A stretch of 64,000 nucleotides of DNA from Nymphaea colorata (Eukaryota > Streptophyta > Magnoliopsida > Nymphaeales > Nymphaeaceae), in assembly GCF_008831285.2 (NCBI RefSeq), contig NC_045138.2:39423115-39487114 (forward strand), given 5' to 3'. The notes beneath the pieces were generated by a model, which worked only from the letters and a program-made list of their open reading frames with translations, searched no databases and was not told the origin of the DNA. This document shows, piece by piece, positions 35,974-46,868 of the stretch (position 1 is the first letter of the stretch; each line of letters starts with the position of its first letter). The position numbers and the translations under genes were made by a program.

Positions 35974-36569
35974 TCTATGCATAATCAGTGTGAACTTTCT
36001 TATTGCTCAACTACTTTTCTTGGAATAAAACCAAGTATAATATTATATATCGCCAAGCCATAAATAATATCCACATCAATGAATAATTCACTTAAGCTGA
36101 GGGGCCACGAGATGAGCTACGCAACGGAAACAACATTGTTTGGGTGAATTGGAGGAGTATTTCATTGGTCGGGTAAGAATCTTGATCTTCATATTAAAAA
36201 ATTACATACCGCCCACTCAATGAGGTATAATGAATAAAATAGTTATCAAAGCTTGCATGAACTAAACTGATTGGAGGCTATACATTCCCTTCTAATTAAT
36301 GATGGGTCCGTGATATGAAGGGTTTGTTTGATACAAGTAACATTGGTCACTATTTCATGAATCTGTCATCGAACACTTATTTAAATAAGTGGACCATGAA
36401 TATACACTAATATTTAGGAAAATTTCATTACACATTCATGCCAAACAACCCCAAAGGGGTCTGACTCTAAACATACAACCTTGTACATTTAATTAAATGC
36501 AGTGTACCGCCCAAAATCTGAACAATATAAACGTCTCATTAATGCAATGCCGGCAGATGCATTTTCCAT
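35974..36569. other. AT-rich intergenic, nothing coding seen
   Basis: No frames of interest and no repeat I can assign. Confidence 0.45.
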
Positions 36570-38828
36570 GGAGATTGAGTTACAGAGTTGGGGTCTTTTA
36601 GAAATTTTTTATAAAGGTATATACTTTTTAAACTTTTGAACATTTTCATCATTTCATTTTTGTTCTTTTAAAAGTCTCCTTTTTTTTTTTTACTTTTTGG
36701 AGAACATTTTTACCATTTCAAGGTATGCAAGTAGCCAATTTCTTATTAATTGTAAAACAGACAATAAATTTACCTACGGAAAGGTGGGCAGAAAGCCATA
36801 CAGGCCATAAAAGCGTATAGGCCCCTTGCCTTTAATACCGAAACTGGATATTTACAGGAAAAGAAAAATAAAATAATAGAAGGAGACATACACATTGAAG
36901 AAATATTAGTTCTAACAATCAGATTGATCTTCTCCCATTTGTTGATTTAACTTGCCAAGGACGGGCGGGTCACCACTGTCTTTGTCAAATGGAACCATGC
37001 AGTTTCATGCAATGGTATGTAGCCGTAACATTAAGAGTTATTTGGCAGCAAAAAAACACTTTGGAAGTATTTCACGAAATTGAGGGATATTCAAGAAGCA
37101 AATTAGTTTCGAGGAATCAAATTTGCCCTAAAGATTGAGGTAGGTTTATGAAATATTCACATAGCATTCCCGACATCATCAAATGAGCTCTTACAACCTG
37201 TTTGGGTGGAGAGAAACGAGTGGAAAGAAATGAAAATGGAAGAAAATGAAAGGGGACAAGATGTTTGGATGATGGAGAGGGAAAGAAAAGGTTAATAAAA
37301 GATTAAGCGTGTTTAGTTTGGAGAGAATGAAAATGAAAGCTCCCTTTTGTTTTCAAGCCCTCAAAAAACGGAGAGATTTGGATGGAAAGTTGAGGATTCT
37401 CTCCAAAATTCTCACGAGCCCAACCAACTGCCCATCGTCCTTTCCTTCTGCTTCGTCTAGTTAGAGCAGCCATTGCTGCTATCTCTGAGTGTCTCAGTGG
37501 CCATCGATAGAATATGGCCCCAATGGAGGATTCCTGAACGGCATCAAGACAAGAGGGGCTCTTAACAGCCAGATGCAGGCCCCATGACAAGGACATCACT
37601 GCTGCCTCGATGGGGCTTGGTTTACAACTTATTGCTAATGACGTAGGGCTTATTTTGTGAATTTAATGAGAAAGTTTTATTGACCTTCGATCTTGGTTAA
37701 ATTTTCCTTGCACATTATTTGTTGAGCATGAGCATGTATTTTTTTAGAACGATAAGTGCAACGACCAACATGATCTTACTTGACAATTGTCATAAGTAGT
37801 TAGGTGCAGACCATGCAACAGAGATCTCTGTATTATGTCTCACACCTGGTAAATTTATGATGCAAGACTCTTGCAACAATTTTTTAATAGTTTTAAGATT
37901 TTATGCAAATTTATATCATTTTTTTATTTTGTTAATTATTTTATACTTCTAAATGATTTTTCTAAAAAAATGCATTTTTAATCAAATTTACTATTATAGA
38001 TTGAAATGTCAAGTGTATTTTGCTGAATTGAGTGAAGCAATTGAGTAAAAATATTTTTATTTAGAGAATAAGTTGTTGAACGTTAGGTGTATTGTTGCAA
38101 AGCAATATCTTTTTCTTTTCTATATCTAATCTAAACAAACATGATATTAACAATTCATTTCTTTTTTTTTCTTTACTATTCGAACAAGCTTTACAAGAGT
38201 CTTTTTTTTTTCTCTTTCTTTTCTTTTCGTTTTCCACCTTTTCCTTCTCTTTCCTTTATAATCATCACACACACTGAAAAAGAAAAAAAAAAAAAAAGGC
38301 CAAACATCATGTCAGCAAGAGTGTCAAAATTTAAATGGCACCATTTTTGCACGGGTAAATGGAACAAACTTGATCAGCAAAAAATCAATGTTTCCTAATG
38401 TAGTGGAAAAACGTCGGGAAAAATATTAACCACACAACTTTTACTGACGTTCGCAGAGTAAAAGTTTTGCTAACATTTTAGTTATTTTTAGTGGTCAATT
38501 TCTTGCGTAAGAAAAGGCCCCCCTCTTTTTTTGGTAGTGAAAATAGTTGGTGGGGAAAAACTCGGGTCAGAAAACATTTATACTCGGTTTGCAATTCGAA
38601 CTTAACCGTTAAGCCTAGATTTTGTGAGCCAATAAGATGTGTGTGTTTTAAAACTTGGTCCTCTTCAGGAAGAGCACAGACGCATAAGATTGCTACTTTG
38701 AAACTCGTTCCACCGTAGCCATAATCAACTTAATTTCGAATTTGCTGATCCCAACAATGCAGTTCTTCAACAACAACTCTTCGAGACAACAAAAGGGTTC
38801 TTGACTAATGAACTAGGAAAGAGGCTTA

Positions 38829-38956
38829 CAAACCAAATTAGACTCAAGCAACAACACAACACAACCAGCCAACAATTTTCCAGCCACACACTATAGCATC
38901 ACTTAGTGCTTACTTAATATTCCAAACCAAATTAGACTCAAGCAACAACACAAACT
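38829..38956. repeat. Direct repeat of about 33 bp next to UGT 3' end
   Basis: AAACCAAATTAGACTCAAGC followed by AACAACACAA occurs near 38830-38860 and again near 38935-38952, flanking about 75 bp. The second copy is just downstream of the UGT stop codon. Confidence 0.7.
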
Positions 38957-38994
38957 GAAACTATGATATCGAAATCGAGATGCAAATAATTGAG

Positions 38995-40425
38995 TCACAA
39001 ACCATTCGCTAACTTTCCCTTGGACCAGTTGTTCACAAGCTGCGCGATCTGCTGGTGAGACGAGCCCTTGTCCGCAAGTGCCTTGGTCACTACCTTGCTC
39101 AGCTCCCTTGCTCTCTTCCTTAGCTTCTCCCCCACCTCCCCATCCATCAGCACACTCACCCACTGAGCCACCTCCTCTCTCAGAACCAGCCCCTTCTCAT
39201 AACTCACACCCACTGCTACTCCCATCTCCTCCACCAACACCCGTGAGTTCATTCTCTGCTCCGCACACAGCGGCCACGCGATCATGGGCACCCCGCGTGC
39301 GATGCTCTCCAGTGTCGAGTTCCAGCCACAGTGTGAGAGGAACCCTCCAATGGCTTCATGGCTCAACACCTTCACCTGCGGCACCCACTGCGGCACCACC
39401 ATCCCCACATCGGCCGTCCTCTTCACGAACCCTTCTGGAAGAAAGCTCGTCACGTCGTCCGCTTGGGTTCCCCCTCCGCCGAAGTATGCCGCATCGGTGA
39501 CGTTGTTCGGCTTCCTCACCACCCAGAGGAATCGATGTCCGCTCGTTTCTAAACCCCATGCGAGCTCTACTAATTGATCCTGCGTCAACGTACACACACT
39601 CCCGAAGCACACGAACAACACGGAGTTTCGTGGCTGCATGTCCAACCACTTCAAGCAATCCTCTCCATCTATCTCCTCATTATTATTCTCATCCTGTTTC
39701 TTGACAAGCGGACCAACAGGGTAGACTGGTGGAATGTTGCCACCATTGTCGCGACCCTGCATCAGTGCTCTGATTGCGTTGGGTTCAAGCTCGTGGACGG
39801 TGTTGATGATGATCCCGGTTGCCTCCTTGTATCGACGGCAATGGTGAAGGTACCACCAGTAGTCAATACCCTGACGGTCTAGCATCGGGTCAACCAGCTC
39901 CGTGCCTCGGAACGGCAGACAGCCGGGGAGCTTGACCTTGTCCTGCAGGTCCTTGTACTCTCCAACAACCTCCTCATGAAGGATGGGCGTGTATAGAAAG
40001 AGAGACAACACTGTGGCGTTGGTGGTGAAGAGGATGTAGGCGGGGAGCTCCAGCTCTGTGGTGACATCTAGTAGGTCTGTGCTTAAGATGTCGAGTATGA
40101 CGGCTGCAATTGGCTGGATCTTGGGGAGGAGGTTTCGCACGGGTTCAACAGAGCGCTTCGTCAAGACAGAGATTCCGGTGACGACCCCAGTGTTGGGCGA
40201 GATGTCGGAATTGTCGACGGGAGGGAGGGAGATGCAATTGATATTGTTGGAATATTCGGACAAGATGGTCATAGCAGAGACGGGGAAGCGACCAGAGGCA
40301 GTGAGGAAGGACACGGTGAGAGAGTGAAGAGAGAGAAGGGTCTTAGCCAGCTCGATCATGGGGTTGAGATGACCGGTGCCGGCACTCGGGATCATGACGA
40401 CATGAGGCTTCTGGTTGTTCTCCAT
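38995..40425 (-). CDS. UDP-glycosyltransferase, UGT72-like (intact, 476 aa)
   Basis: This is an intronless family-1 glucosyltransferase, predicted to use UDP-glucose and a phenolic acceptor in the cytosol. The catalytic His is H19 in SAGTGHL and the partner Asp is D112 in ILDILSTD. PPVYPVGPLV is at 232-241 and the PSPG box at 347-390, with HCGWNS and the final Gln intact. Two departures from its sister at 43537-44967 stand out. The glycine-rich loop before the donor half reads FGSVCTL in place of GSGGTL, and the PSPG box begins WVPQ in place of WAPQ and ends PLCAEQ. The first change lies at a loop that normally faces the sugar donor in this family, so activity or donor binding could be altered. 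It shares its N-terminal pattern and flanks with the next UGT, from which it arose by tandem duplication. Confidence 0.94.
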   Translation of the reverse strand: MENNQKPHVVMIPSAGTGHLNPMIELAKTLLSLHSLTVSFLTASGRFPVSAMTILSEYSNNINCISLPPVDNSDISPNTGVVTGISVLTKRSVEPVRNLLPKIQPIAAVILDILSTDLLDVTTELELPAYILFTTNATVLSLFLYTPILHEEVVGEYKDLQDKVKLPGCLPFRGTELVDPMLDRQGIDYWWYLHHCRRYKEATGIIINTVHELEPNAIRALMQGRDNGGNIPPVYPVGPLVKKQDENNNEEIDGEDCLKWLDMQPRNSVLFVCFGSVCTLTQDQLVELAWGLETSGHRFLWVVRKPNNVTDAAYFGGGGTQADDVTSFLPEGFVKRTADVGMVVPQWVPQVKVLSHEAIGGFLSHCGWNSTLESIARGVPMIAWPLCAEQRMNSRVLVEEMGVAVGVSYEKGLVLREEVAQWVSVLMDGEVGEKLRKRARELSKVVTKALADKGSSHQQIAQLVNNWSKGKLANGL

Positions 40426-40535
40426 CCTACAGGAGGCAAAGAACTTGTGTGCGGAGTTGAATATACAGAATCCTTTCCTCTCTTGAACTCTATTTGATGG
40501 TAGTGCGTTTTGTCCATAGAGATGGGTGAGAGAAA

Positions 40536-40545
40536 GGATTTATAG
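40536..40545 (-). promoter_or_regulatory. TATA box of the 38995-40425 UGT
   Basis: The minus strand reads CTATAAATCC, 111 nt upstream of the start codon. The same sequence and a similar spacing are kept in the sister gene. Confidence 0.65.
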
Positions 40546-41921
40546 GCGGGTTGAGGTGTAAGAAAACCCGAACTTGTTCATGAAAATGTATAACATGTAA
40601 TGTCCCGCTTTACAAAGAACTTATGTAAGGTTTTTTTACGTAGTTGGTTGTTCTTATTCGTTCATTTGAGATAAAAAGAAAAGCTCAGGAAGGGTGAGTT
40701 AGGATACGTCAAAAAGGGCATTGAGTTAGGGTTGGCTCGACCGCCATTGCTAGAAAGCAAAGGTTGAGAATGGTGTCTGGGAACGATAATGGAGGTCGGG
40801 ACCTGCCGGATATTGGAGATTGAGTTGTAAAGTTGAGGTATTTTAGAAACTTTTTATAAAGGTATATACATTTTAAACTTTTTAGACTTTTAAACATTTT
40901 CATCATTTCATTTTTATTCTTTTACATTTTAAACTTTTTAGACTTTTAAACATTTTCATCATTTCATTTTTGTTCTTTTAAAAGTCTCCCTTTTTCTACT
41001 TTTCCCATAACATTTTTATCAATATACATTCATGCACATGGGTATGGAAGCATACTATTTCTTATTAATTGTAGACCAGACAATAATTGTCCTTATGGAA
41101 AGGTGGGCGGAAAGCCATGGAGGCCATAAACGCGTGTAGACCCCTTGCCTTTGGATAGTTACAGGAAAAAAAAAAAAAGAAAAAACCTTGACCAGAGATA
41201 AAGAGTAAAACCCATGCAAGCGCGCTAATGGATCGGTCTTGTGAGTGGAAACAATGAAAGAGGTTTTTGTGGCAAACAAATACTGAACGCAGCACTAACT
41301 TAAGAAGGATGACTATTGACATATACATTGAAGAAATATTTGTTCTAACGATCAAAATGATCTGCTTCCATCTCTTGATTTAACTTGCAAAGGACTGGCG
41401 GGTCACCGGTGTTTTTGTCAAATGGAACCATGCAGTTCATGCAATGGCATGCAGCCGTTCCATTAAGAGTTGTTTTGCAGCAAGAATATTTTTTAGAGTA
41501 TTTCATGAAATTGAAGCATATTCAAGAAGCAAATATATTTTTTATGAATTTAATTTGTTTGAGATTGAGATAGATTCATGAAATACTTATATAATGTTCT
41601 TGTCATCAAATGCCTCTTACAATCTGTTTGGTTGAAGAGAAACAAATGGAAAAGAAATGAAAGAAAAGGAAGAAGTATGTTTGGATGGTGGGAAATGGAA
41701 AGTTTAACAAAAGGTTAAGTGTGTTTAGTTTGGAGGGAATGGAAAGGAGAAAAGAGAATGAAAATGAAAACTCGCTTTTGTTTTCAAGCCCTCCAAAAAT
41801 AAAGAGATTTGGACGGACAGTTGAGGATTCTCTCCAAAAGTCTCACATGCCCAACTACCCATCGTCTTTTCCTTCTAGACCTTCTCTTTGTCGTCTAGTT
41901 AGAGCAATCATTGCTGCTATC

Positions 41922-42262
41922 TCTGAGTATCTTAGTTGCCACCGACATAATATGGCCCCAGTGGGGACCCTTGATGGTCATCATGACAACAGAAGTTCAG
42001 GCCCTTCTGAGTGTCTCAGTTGCCATCGATATAATATAGCCCCAATGAGAACCCTTGATGGTCATCATGACAACAGGAGTTCAGGTCCCTCTAAGTGTCT
42101 CAGTTGCCATCGATATAATATGGCCCCAATGGGGACCCTTGATGGTCATCATGACAACAGGGGTTCAGGCCCCTCTGAGTGTCTCAATTGCCATCGATAT
42201 AATATGGCCCCAAAAAGGACCATTGATGGTCATCATGACAACAGGGGTTCAAGCCCCATGAC
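41922..42262 (+). repeat. 84-bp minisatellite, four units
   Basis: The unit carries TCTCAGTTGCCATCGATA, ATGGCCCCAATGGGGACC and TTGATGGTCATCATGACAAC and recurs every 84 bp. As 84 is a multiple of 3, the array stays open (28 residues per unit, with CHRYNMAP and GHHDNR) inside a 195-codon plus-strand frame at 41685-42272. Unit 1 of the duplication has one diverged copy at 37480-37600, so amplification happened after the duplication. I do not call it a protein gene. Confidence 0.88.
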
Positions 42263-42320
42263 AAGGACCTAACTGCTGCCTCGATGGGATATAATTCGCA
42301 AATTATTGTTAATAAAGGTA

Positions 42321-42628
42321 TGTAACAACATAAGGACTAAATTTTATGGGGTGTTACAATCCACTCTTCTTAAGGCACACTTATCCGTCGTATAGGACTA
42401 CAAGTTCGAGTGTTGAACCGGCTCTGATACCATTATAACGACTCAACCCATTCTCGAACTCGGGCCCCTGGTTCGGTGGATCCCGACACACCTCTCTAGC
42501 AGTTTTAGTTACAATATCAAAAAGATTAAAAACCAAAACAATCATCTCATTAATTACATTCATTTATAAGCCTTTGAAGATTTCTATCAATCTTAAATAT
42601 GAAAATAAACCTGAGATGTGGTGTTACA
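42321..42628 (-). mobile_element. TRIM-like non-autonomous LTR element
   Basis: This 308-bp block interrupts the alignment between duplication units: unit 1 reads directly across at about 37640 (AATGACGTAGGG). It begins TGTAACA and ends TGTTACA. Inside, CCGGCTCTGATACCA (42418-42432) is the complement of a tRNA-Met primer site. It is followed by about 195 bp that would be one terminal repeat, while 42321-42358 looks like the other, mostly deleted. No coding capacity. Target duplication is unclear (GGTA versus AGTA). Confidence 0.6.
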
Positions 42629-43536
42629 AGTAGGGTTTATTTTATCAATTAAATGAAAAGGTATTTTTAAACCTTCGATCTTGGTTAAATTTTCCTTGCA
42701 CATTATTTGTTAAGCATGAGCATGTTTTGTTAGTATGATATGTGAAATGAGCAACAAAGATCTTGCTTGACAATTGTCATGAGTAGTTAGGTGCGGACCC
42801 TGCATAGGATCATTGCATTATGTCTTACACAAATCACACCATGTTAGCTGCAAATATCATGTCAGCAAGAGTGACAAAATTTTAGTGACACTTTGTTTGC
42901 AGCGGTAAAAGGAACAAACATCATAACTCTTTTTTAGTAACAGTTTTTTTTTTTTTTGTCAGGAAAAATTAATGTTTGTTAATGCAGTGGAAAAACGTGA
43001 AAAAATATTAGCCACACAACTTTTACCAACGTTCCTAGAGTAAAAGTTTTTCCAAAATTTTAGTTATTTTTAGTGGCCAATTTCTTGCTTAAGTAAAAGT
43101 CCTTTTCTTTTGTAGTGAAAACAGTTAAGGGGAAAAACTCGGATGAGAAAACATTTATACTCAGTTTGCATTCGAACTTAACCGTTAAGCTTAGATTTTG
43201 TGAGACAATAAGATGCTAAAGCTTTAAAACTTGGTCCACTTCACAAAGAGCTCAAACGCGAAAGATTGCTATTTAGAAACTCATGCTACCATGCCATTAT
43301 CAACTTATTTTCGAAATTGCTTGGTCCCAACAAATCAACTCTTATAAACAAGAAAAGGGTACTGAATTGAAATAGGAAAAGTGGCCTACAACTCCACCAC
43401 CAGCCAGAGGATTCAACGTAGCATTCCAACACATACTATAGCTTCACTTTGAGATCACTTAATGTTCCAAACGAAAGTAGATTCAGGTTACAACGCAAAC
43501 TCAAACTATTCTCTGGAAATCGACATGCAAATTCAG

Positions 43537-44967
43537 TCATAAATCATTTGCTATGTTTCCCTTGGTCCAGATGTCCACAAGCTGTGCGATCCGCTGGTGA
43601 GACAAGCCCTTCCCCACAAGTGCCTTAGTCACCACCTTGCTCAGCTCACTTGCTCTCTTCCTTAACTTCTCCCCCACCTCCCCATCCATCAGCACCCTCA
43701 CCGCCTGAGCCACCTCCTCCCTCCGCACCAGCCCCTTCTCATAACTCACACCCACTGCTACACCCATCTCCTCCACCAACATCCGCGAGTTCATTTTCTG
43801 CTCCGCAAACAGCGGCCACGCGATCATGGGCACCCCGCGAGCGATGCTCTCCAGTGTTGAGTTCCAGCCGCAGTGTGAGAGGAACCCTCCAATGGCTTCA
43901 TGGCTCAACACCTTAACCTGCGGCGCCCATTCCGGCACCACCATCCCCACATCTGCCATACTCTTCACGAACCCTTCTGGAAGAAACCTTGTCACATCGT
44001 CCGCCTGGGTTCCCCCTTGGCCGAAGTAGCCAGCATGGACGACATTGTGCGGCTTCTTCACCACCCAGAGGAATCGATGTCCGCTCGTTTCTAGCCCCCA
44101 AGCGAGCTCTACTAATTGCTCCTGCGTCAATGTACCCCCACTCCCCATGCACACGAACAACACGGAGTTTCGTGGCTGCATGTCCAACCACTTCAAGCAA
44201 TCCTCTACATTGATCTCCTTATTATTATCTTCATCCTGTATCTTGACAAGCGGACCAACAGGGTAGACTGGGGGAAAGTTGCCACCATTGTCGCGACCTT
44301 GCATCAATGCGCTGATTGCGTTGGGTTCAAGCTCGTCGACGGTGTTGATGATGATCCCGGTTGCCTCCTTGTATCGACGGCAATGGTGAAGGTACCACTC
44401 GTATTCAATATCCTGACGGTCTTGCATCGGGTGTACGAGCTCTGTGCCCCGGAAGGGCAGACAGCCCGGGATTTTGACCGTGTCCTGCAGGTCCTTGTAC
44501 TCTCCAACAAGCTCCTCGTGGAGGATGGGCGTGTATAGAAAGAGAGACAACGCTGTGGCGTTCGAGGTGAAGAGGATGTAGACGGGGAGCTCAAGCTCTG
44601 TGGCGACATCTAGTAGGTCTGTGCAGAACATGTCGAGTATGAAGGCTGCAATTGGCTGGATCTTGGGTAGGAAGTTTCGCAAGGGTTCAACGGAGCGCTT
44701 CGTCAAGACAGAGATTCCGGTGACGACCCCAGTGTTCGGCGAGATGTCGGAATTGTTGACGGGAGGGAGGGAGATGCAATTGACATTGTTGGAATACTCG
44801 GACAATATGGTGATTGCAGAGGCGGGGAAGTGACCAGAGACCGTGAGGAAGGACACGGTGAGAGAGTGAAGAGAGAGAAGGGTCTTAGCCAGCTCGATCA
44901 TGGGGTTGAGATGGCCGGTGCCGGCACTCGGGATCATGACGACATGAGGCTTCTGGTTGTTCTCCAT
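43537..44967 (-). CDS. UDP-glycosyltransferase, UGT72-like (intact, 476 aa)
   Basis: This is the sister of the 38995-40425 gene, of the same length and without introns. The catalytic His is H19 (SAGTGHL), the partner Asp D112 (ILDMFCTD), and PPVYPVGPLV is kept. The PSPG box spans 347-390 with WAPQ, HCGWNS and terminal Gln, all in the form expected of a working UDP-glucose enzyme. The glycine-rich loop reads MGSGGTL, so the Gly-Gly pair that the sister has lost is present here. Differences from the sister are spread through the N-terminal half, which forms the acceptor pocket, so the two may have different acceptors. The acceptor is unknown; phenolic compounds are inferred from the UGT72-like pattern. 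Confidence 0.95.
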   Translation of the reverse strand: MENNQKPHVVMIPSAGTGHLNPMIELAKTLLSLHSLTVSFLTVSGHFPASAITILSEYSNNVNCISLPPVNNSDISPNTGVVTGISVLTKRSVEPLRNFLPKIQPIAAFILDMFCTDLLDVATELELPVYILFTSNATALSLFLYTPILHEELVGEYKDLQDTVKIPGCLPFRGTELVHPMQDRQDIEYEWYLHHCRRYKEATGIIINTVDELEPNAISALMQGRDNGGNFPPVYPVGPLVKIQDEDNNKEINVEDCLKWLDMQPRNSVLFVCMGSGGTLTQEQLVELAWGLETSGHRFLWVVKKPHNVVHAGYFGQGGTQADDVTRFLPEGFVKSMADVGMVVPEWAPQVKVLSHEAIGGFLSHCGWNSTLESIARGVPMIAWPLFAEQKMNSRMLVEEMGVAVGVSYEKGLVRREEVAQAVRVLMDGEVGEKLRKRASELSKVVTKALVGKGLSHQRIAQLVDIWTKGNIANDL

Positions 44968-45088
44968 CCCACAGGAGACAAAGAACTTACGTCGCGGAGA
45001 TGAATATACAGCAAGTAAAACAGTATCCTTTCCTCTTGAGCTCTATTTGATGGTAGTGCGTTTTGTTCGTATACATAGTTGAGAGAAG

Positions 45089-45098
45089 GGATTTATAG
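45089..45098 (-). promoter_or_regulatory. TATA box of the 43537-44967 UGT
   Basis: The minus strand reads CTATAAATCC, 122 nt upstream of the start codon. It is identical to the sister gene's TATA sequence and sits in the conserved GGGATTTATAGGCGGGTTGA context. Confidence 0.65.
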
Positions 45099-45245
45099 GC
45101 GGGTTGAGGTTGTACATGATATCGAAGAGAACCCGAACATGTTCATGGAAATGTATAACTGGTACTATCCAGATAGATTTAAAAAATTTAGTCTCAAATT
45201 TAATTGGGGACTTATGAAAGGTTTTTTTAACTGGTTGGTTGTTTT

Positions 45246-45764
45246 GAATCCGGTATGAGAGAGAATAGGGTCGTTTCATAATATGCTCAACTACTTTAAT
45301 TGGATTTAAAATATTCGAACAACGAGTTGAATTCGAACAAAAAAAGATTCTAGATTCTTTTATGCATAATTGTTGTCTCACCCTGCAGAGCTAATCGGTA
45401 CATGATTCTTTTTCGTTAAAGTAAGTCCAAAAGCGGTACGTGATTCTTGTTCTTTATGAATGGGTTCCTGGTAGAAGACCAAAACAAATATATCTCTTAG
45501 TTTGCAGGCACACTGTTTCTCTAACGAAGTGGGATGGGACCACAATTTCCCGGCAGTGCAGCATCGGAAGTTATAATCAATATCCATGTATATAATCATA
45601 TTTACGCCACGGATCCACATATATAAAAGCACTAATATTATTCCTGGACAGAACAAAGTGTCCAACTTACCTTTTATTCTTCATATAATGAAAAGTAGCA
45701 ATTATGAATGTCAAAGCGAATCTTGTTATGTGCTTTTTTGGTGGTGCCCTTATTGATTATAAGT
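45246..45764. other. Intergenic, no gene seen
   Basis: Short frames only. The phrase GGTACGTGATTCTTGTTCTT recurs in diverged form near 48225, where TGGATTCCTGGT also follows, so these spacers share an old repeat. Confidence 0.45.
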
Positions 45765-46080
45765 AAATGAGGGATCATGTATTATATGCTGAAAATGAGG
45801 GATCATGTATTATATGCTGAAAATGAGGGATCATGTATTATATTCTGAAAATGAGGGATCATGTATTATATGCTGAAAATGAGGGATCATGTATTATATT
45901 CTGAAAATGAGGGATCATGTATTATATTCTGAAAATGAGGGATCATGTATTATATGCTGAAAATGAGGGATCATGTATTATATGCTGAAAATGAGGGATC
46001 ATGTATTTTGGTGGTGCCCTTTTTTGGTGGTGCCCTTATTGATTATAAGTAAATGAGGGATCATGTATTATATGCTGAAA
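45765..46080 (+). repeat. 28-bp minisatellite, nine tandem units plus one
   Basis: The unit AAATGAGGGATCATGTATTA followed by TATGCTGA recurs every 28 bp nine times. A tenth copy follows a second copy of the leading phrase TTGGTGGTGCCCTTATTGAT, so a larger segment was also duplicated. Units vary between TATGCTG and TATTCTG. Confidence 0.93.
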
Positions 46081-46726
46081 ATAACTAAAATGCCCTTATT
46101 GATTAAACCCAAAACCCTCCTGGAGTCCAAAAAAACCTTCTCCAAATTTAATTAGGTTACCAAAACTGCCCCTTTAATAAAACATGGGAACATGTCTTCC
46201 CAGGTTGACAGCATAACATGAAATTTGTCCTCGCAATTGTCAACGTTCACCGGCATATTTTTGCGGCTTCATTTCTTACTTTGCCGGGATCAACCAGTTC
46301 CAGGGAACAGTTGGCACGCATAGTGAGGAAGCAACATATGAATATCACTAGAAATTGGCCCCAAAAAAAAAAAAAAATTGATTAAAAGCAAAAGTGTAAA
46401 AAATTAACTTGGAGTTTCATAGTCAAATTCAATGGTGGCATAGACAGCCAGAAGTTCGACTCTAGGATACGTAAAACTATACTTGATGGGGAAGTTTTTA
46501 TTAATATGTATTGGAATTTTGACAAGTAAATCGAAGGGAAGATATGTGATAAATGTATAGAACTCAAGCCTCTCCTGCAGTTGTTGCCAACGGATGACAT
46601 CCTATAATTTTGTCATCAGGTTACTTGTGATCTATTTATTTATCGTCAACTGGGTGAGAACAGAAAGCAGCTCATGCAGATAATGCAAGATAAAGCACCA
46701 GGTCTCAAATGTTTCATGTGTGTACT
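46081..46726. other. AT-rich intergenic, no gene seen
   Basis: A poly-A run lies near 46365. Short frames have no recognisable domain. Confidence 0.45.
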
Positions 46727-46868
46727 CGACCGATCTCCTCATTATTATTTTCATCCTGTATCTTGACAAGGGGACCAACAGGGTAGACTGGTGGAATGTT
46801 GCCGCCATTGTCCCGACCCTGCATTATTACGTTGGGCTCAAGCTCGTCGACGGCGTTGATCATGATCC
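46727..46868 (-). pseudogene. UGT internal fragment
   Basis: The minus strand encodes about 45 residues matching positions ~207-252 of the 476-aa UGTs: VDELEPN, then MQGRDNGGNIPPVYPVGPLV, then QDENNNEEI, with three codons missing after ELEPN. The fragment stops abruptly at GATCCC, where truncated LTR sequence begins. Confidence 0.88.

Larger units (their letters stand above)
36570..40660. repeat. Segmental duplication 2, unit 1
   Basis: This unit is collinear with 40815-45245. It starts at GGAGATTGAGTT and includes an intergenic part, the UGT at 38995-40425, its TATA region, and upstream sequence to GTTGGTTGTTCTTATT. The noncoding part 36570-38994 holds a single copy of the 84-bp sequence that is amplified in unit 2 (near 37480-37600), and otherwise no gene. 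Confidence 0.88.
40815..45245. repeat. Segmental duplication 2, unit 2
   Basis: Collinear with 36570-40660 and starting about 155 bp after it. It carries two additions not found in unit 1: three extra copies of an 84-bp repeat, and the 308-bp insertion at 42321-42628. Apart from the UGT at 43537-44967 I see no gene in the unit. Confidence 0.88.

Noticed and set aside
41685-42272. 195-aa ORF as a real protein gene
   Set aside because: It depends on a recent 84-bp amplification, the duplicated locus lacks it, and no family matches. It is kept as a finding only.
45765-46080. Regular 28-bp repeats resembling a CRISPR array
   Set aside because: The units are directly adjacent with no unique spacers, and the DNA is plant nuclear. 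It is a minisatellite.
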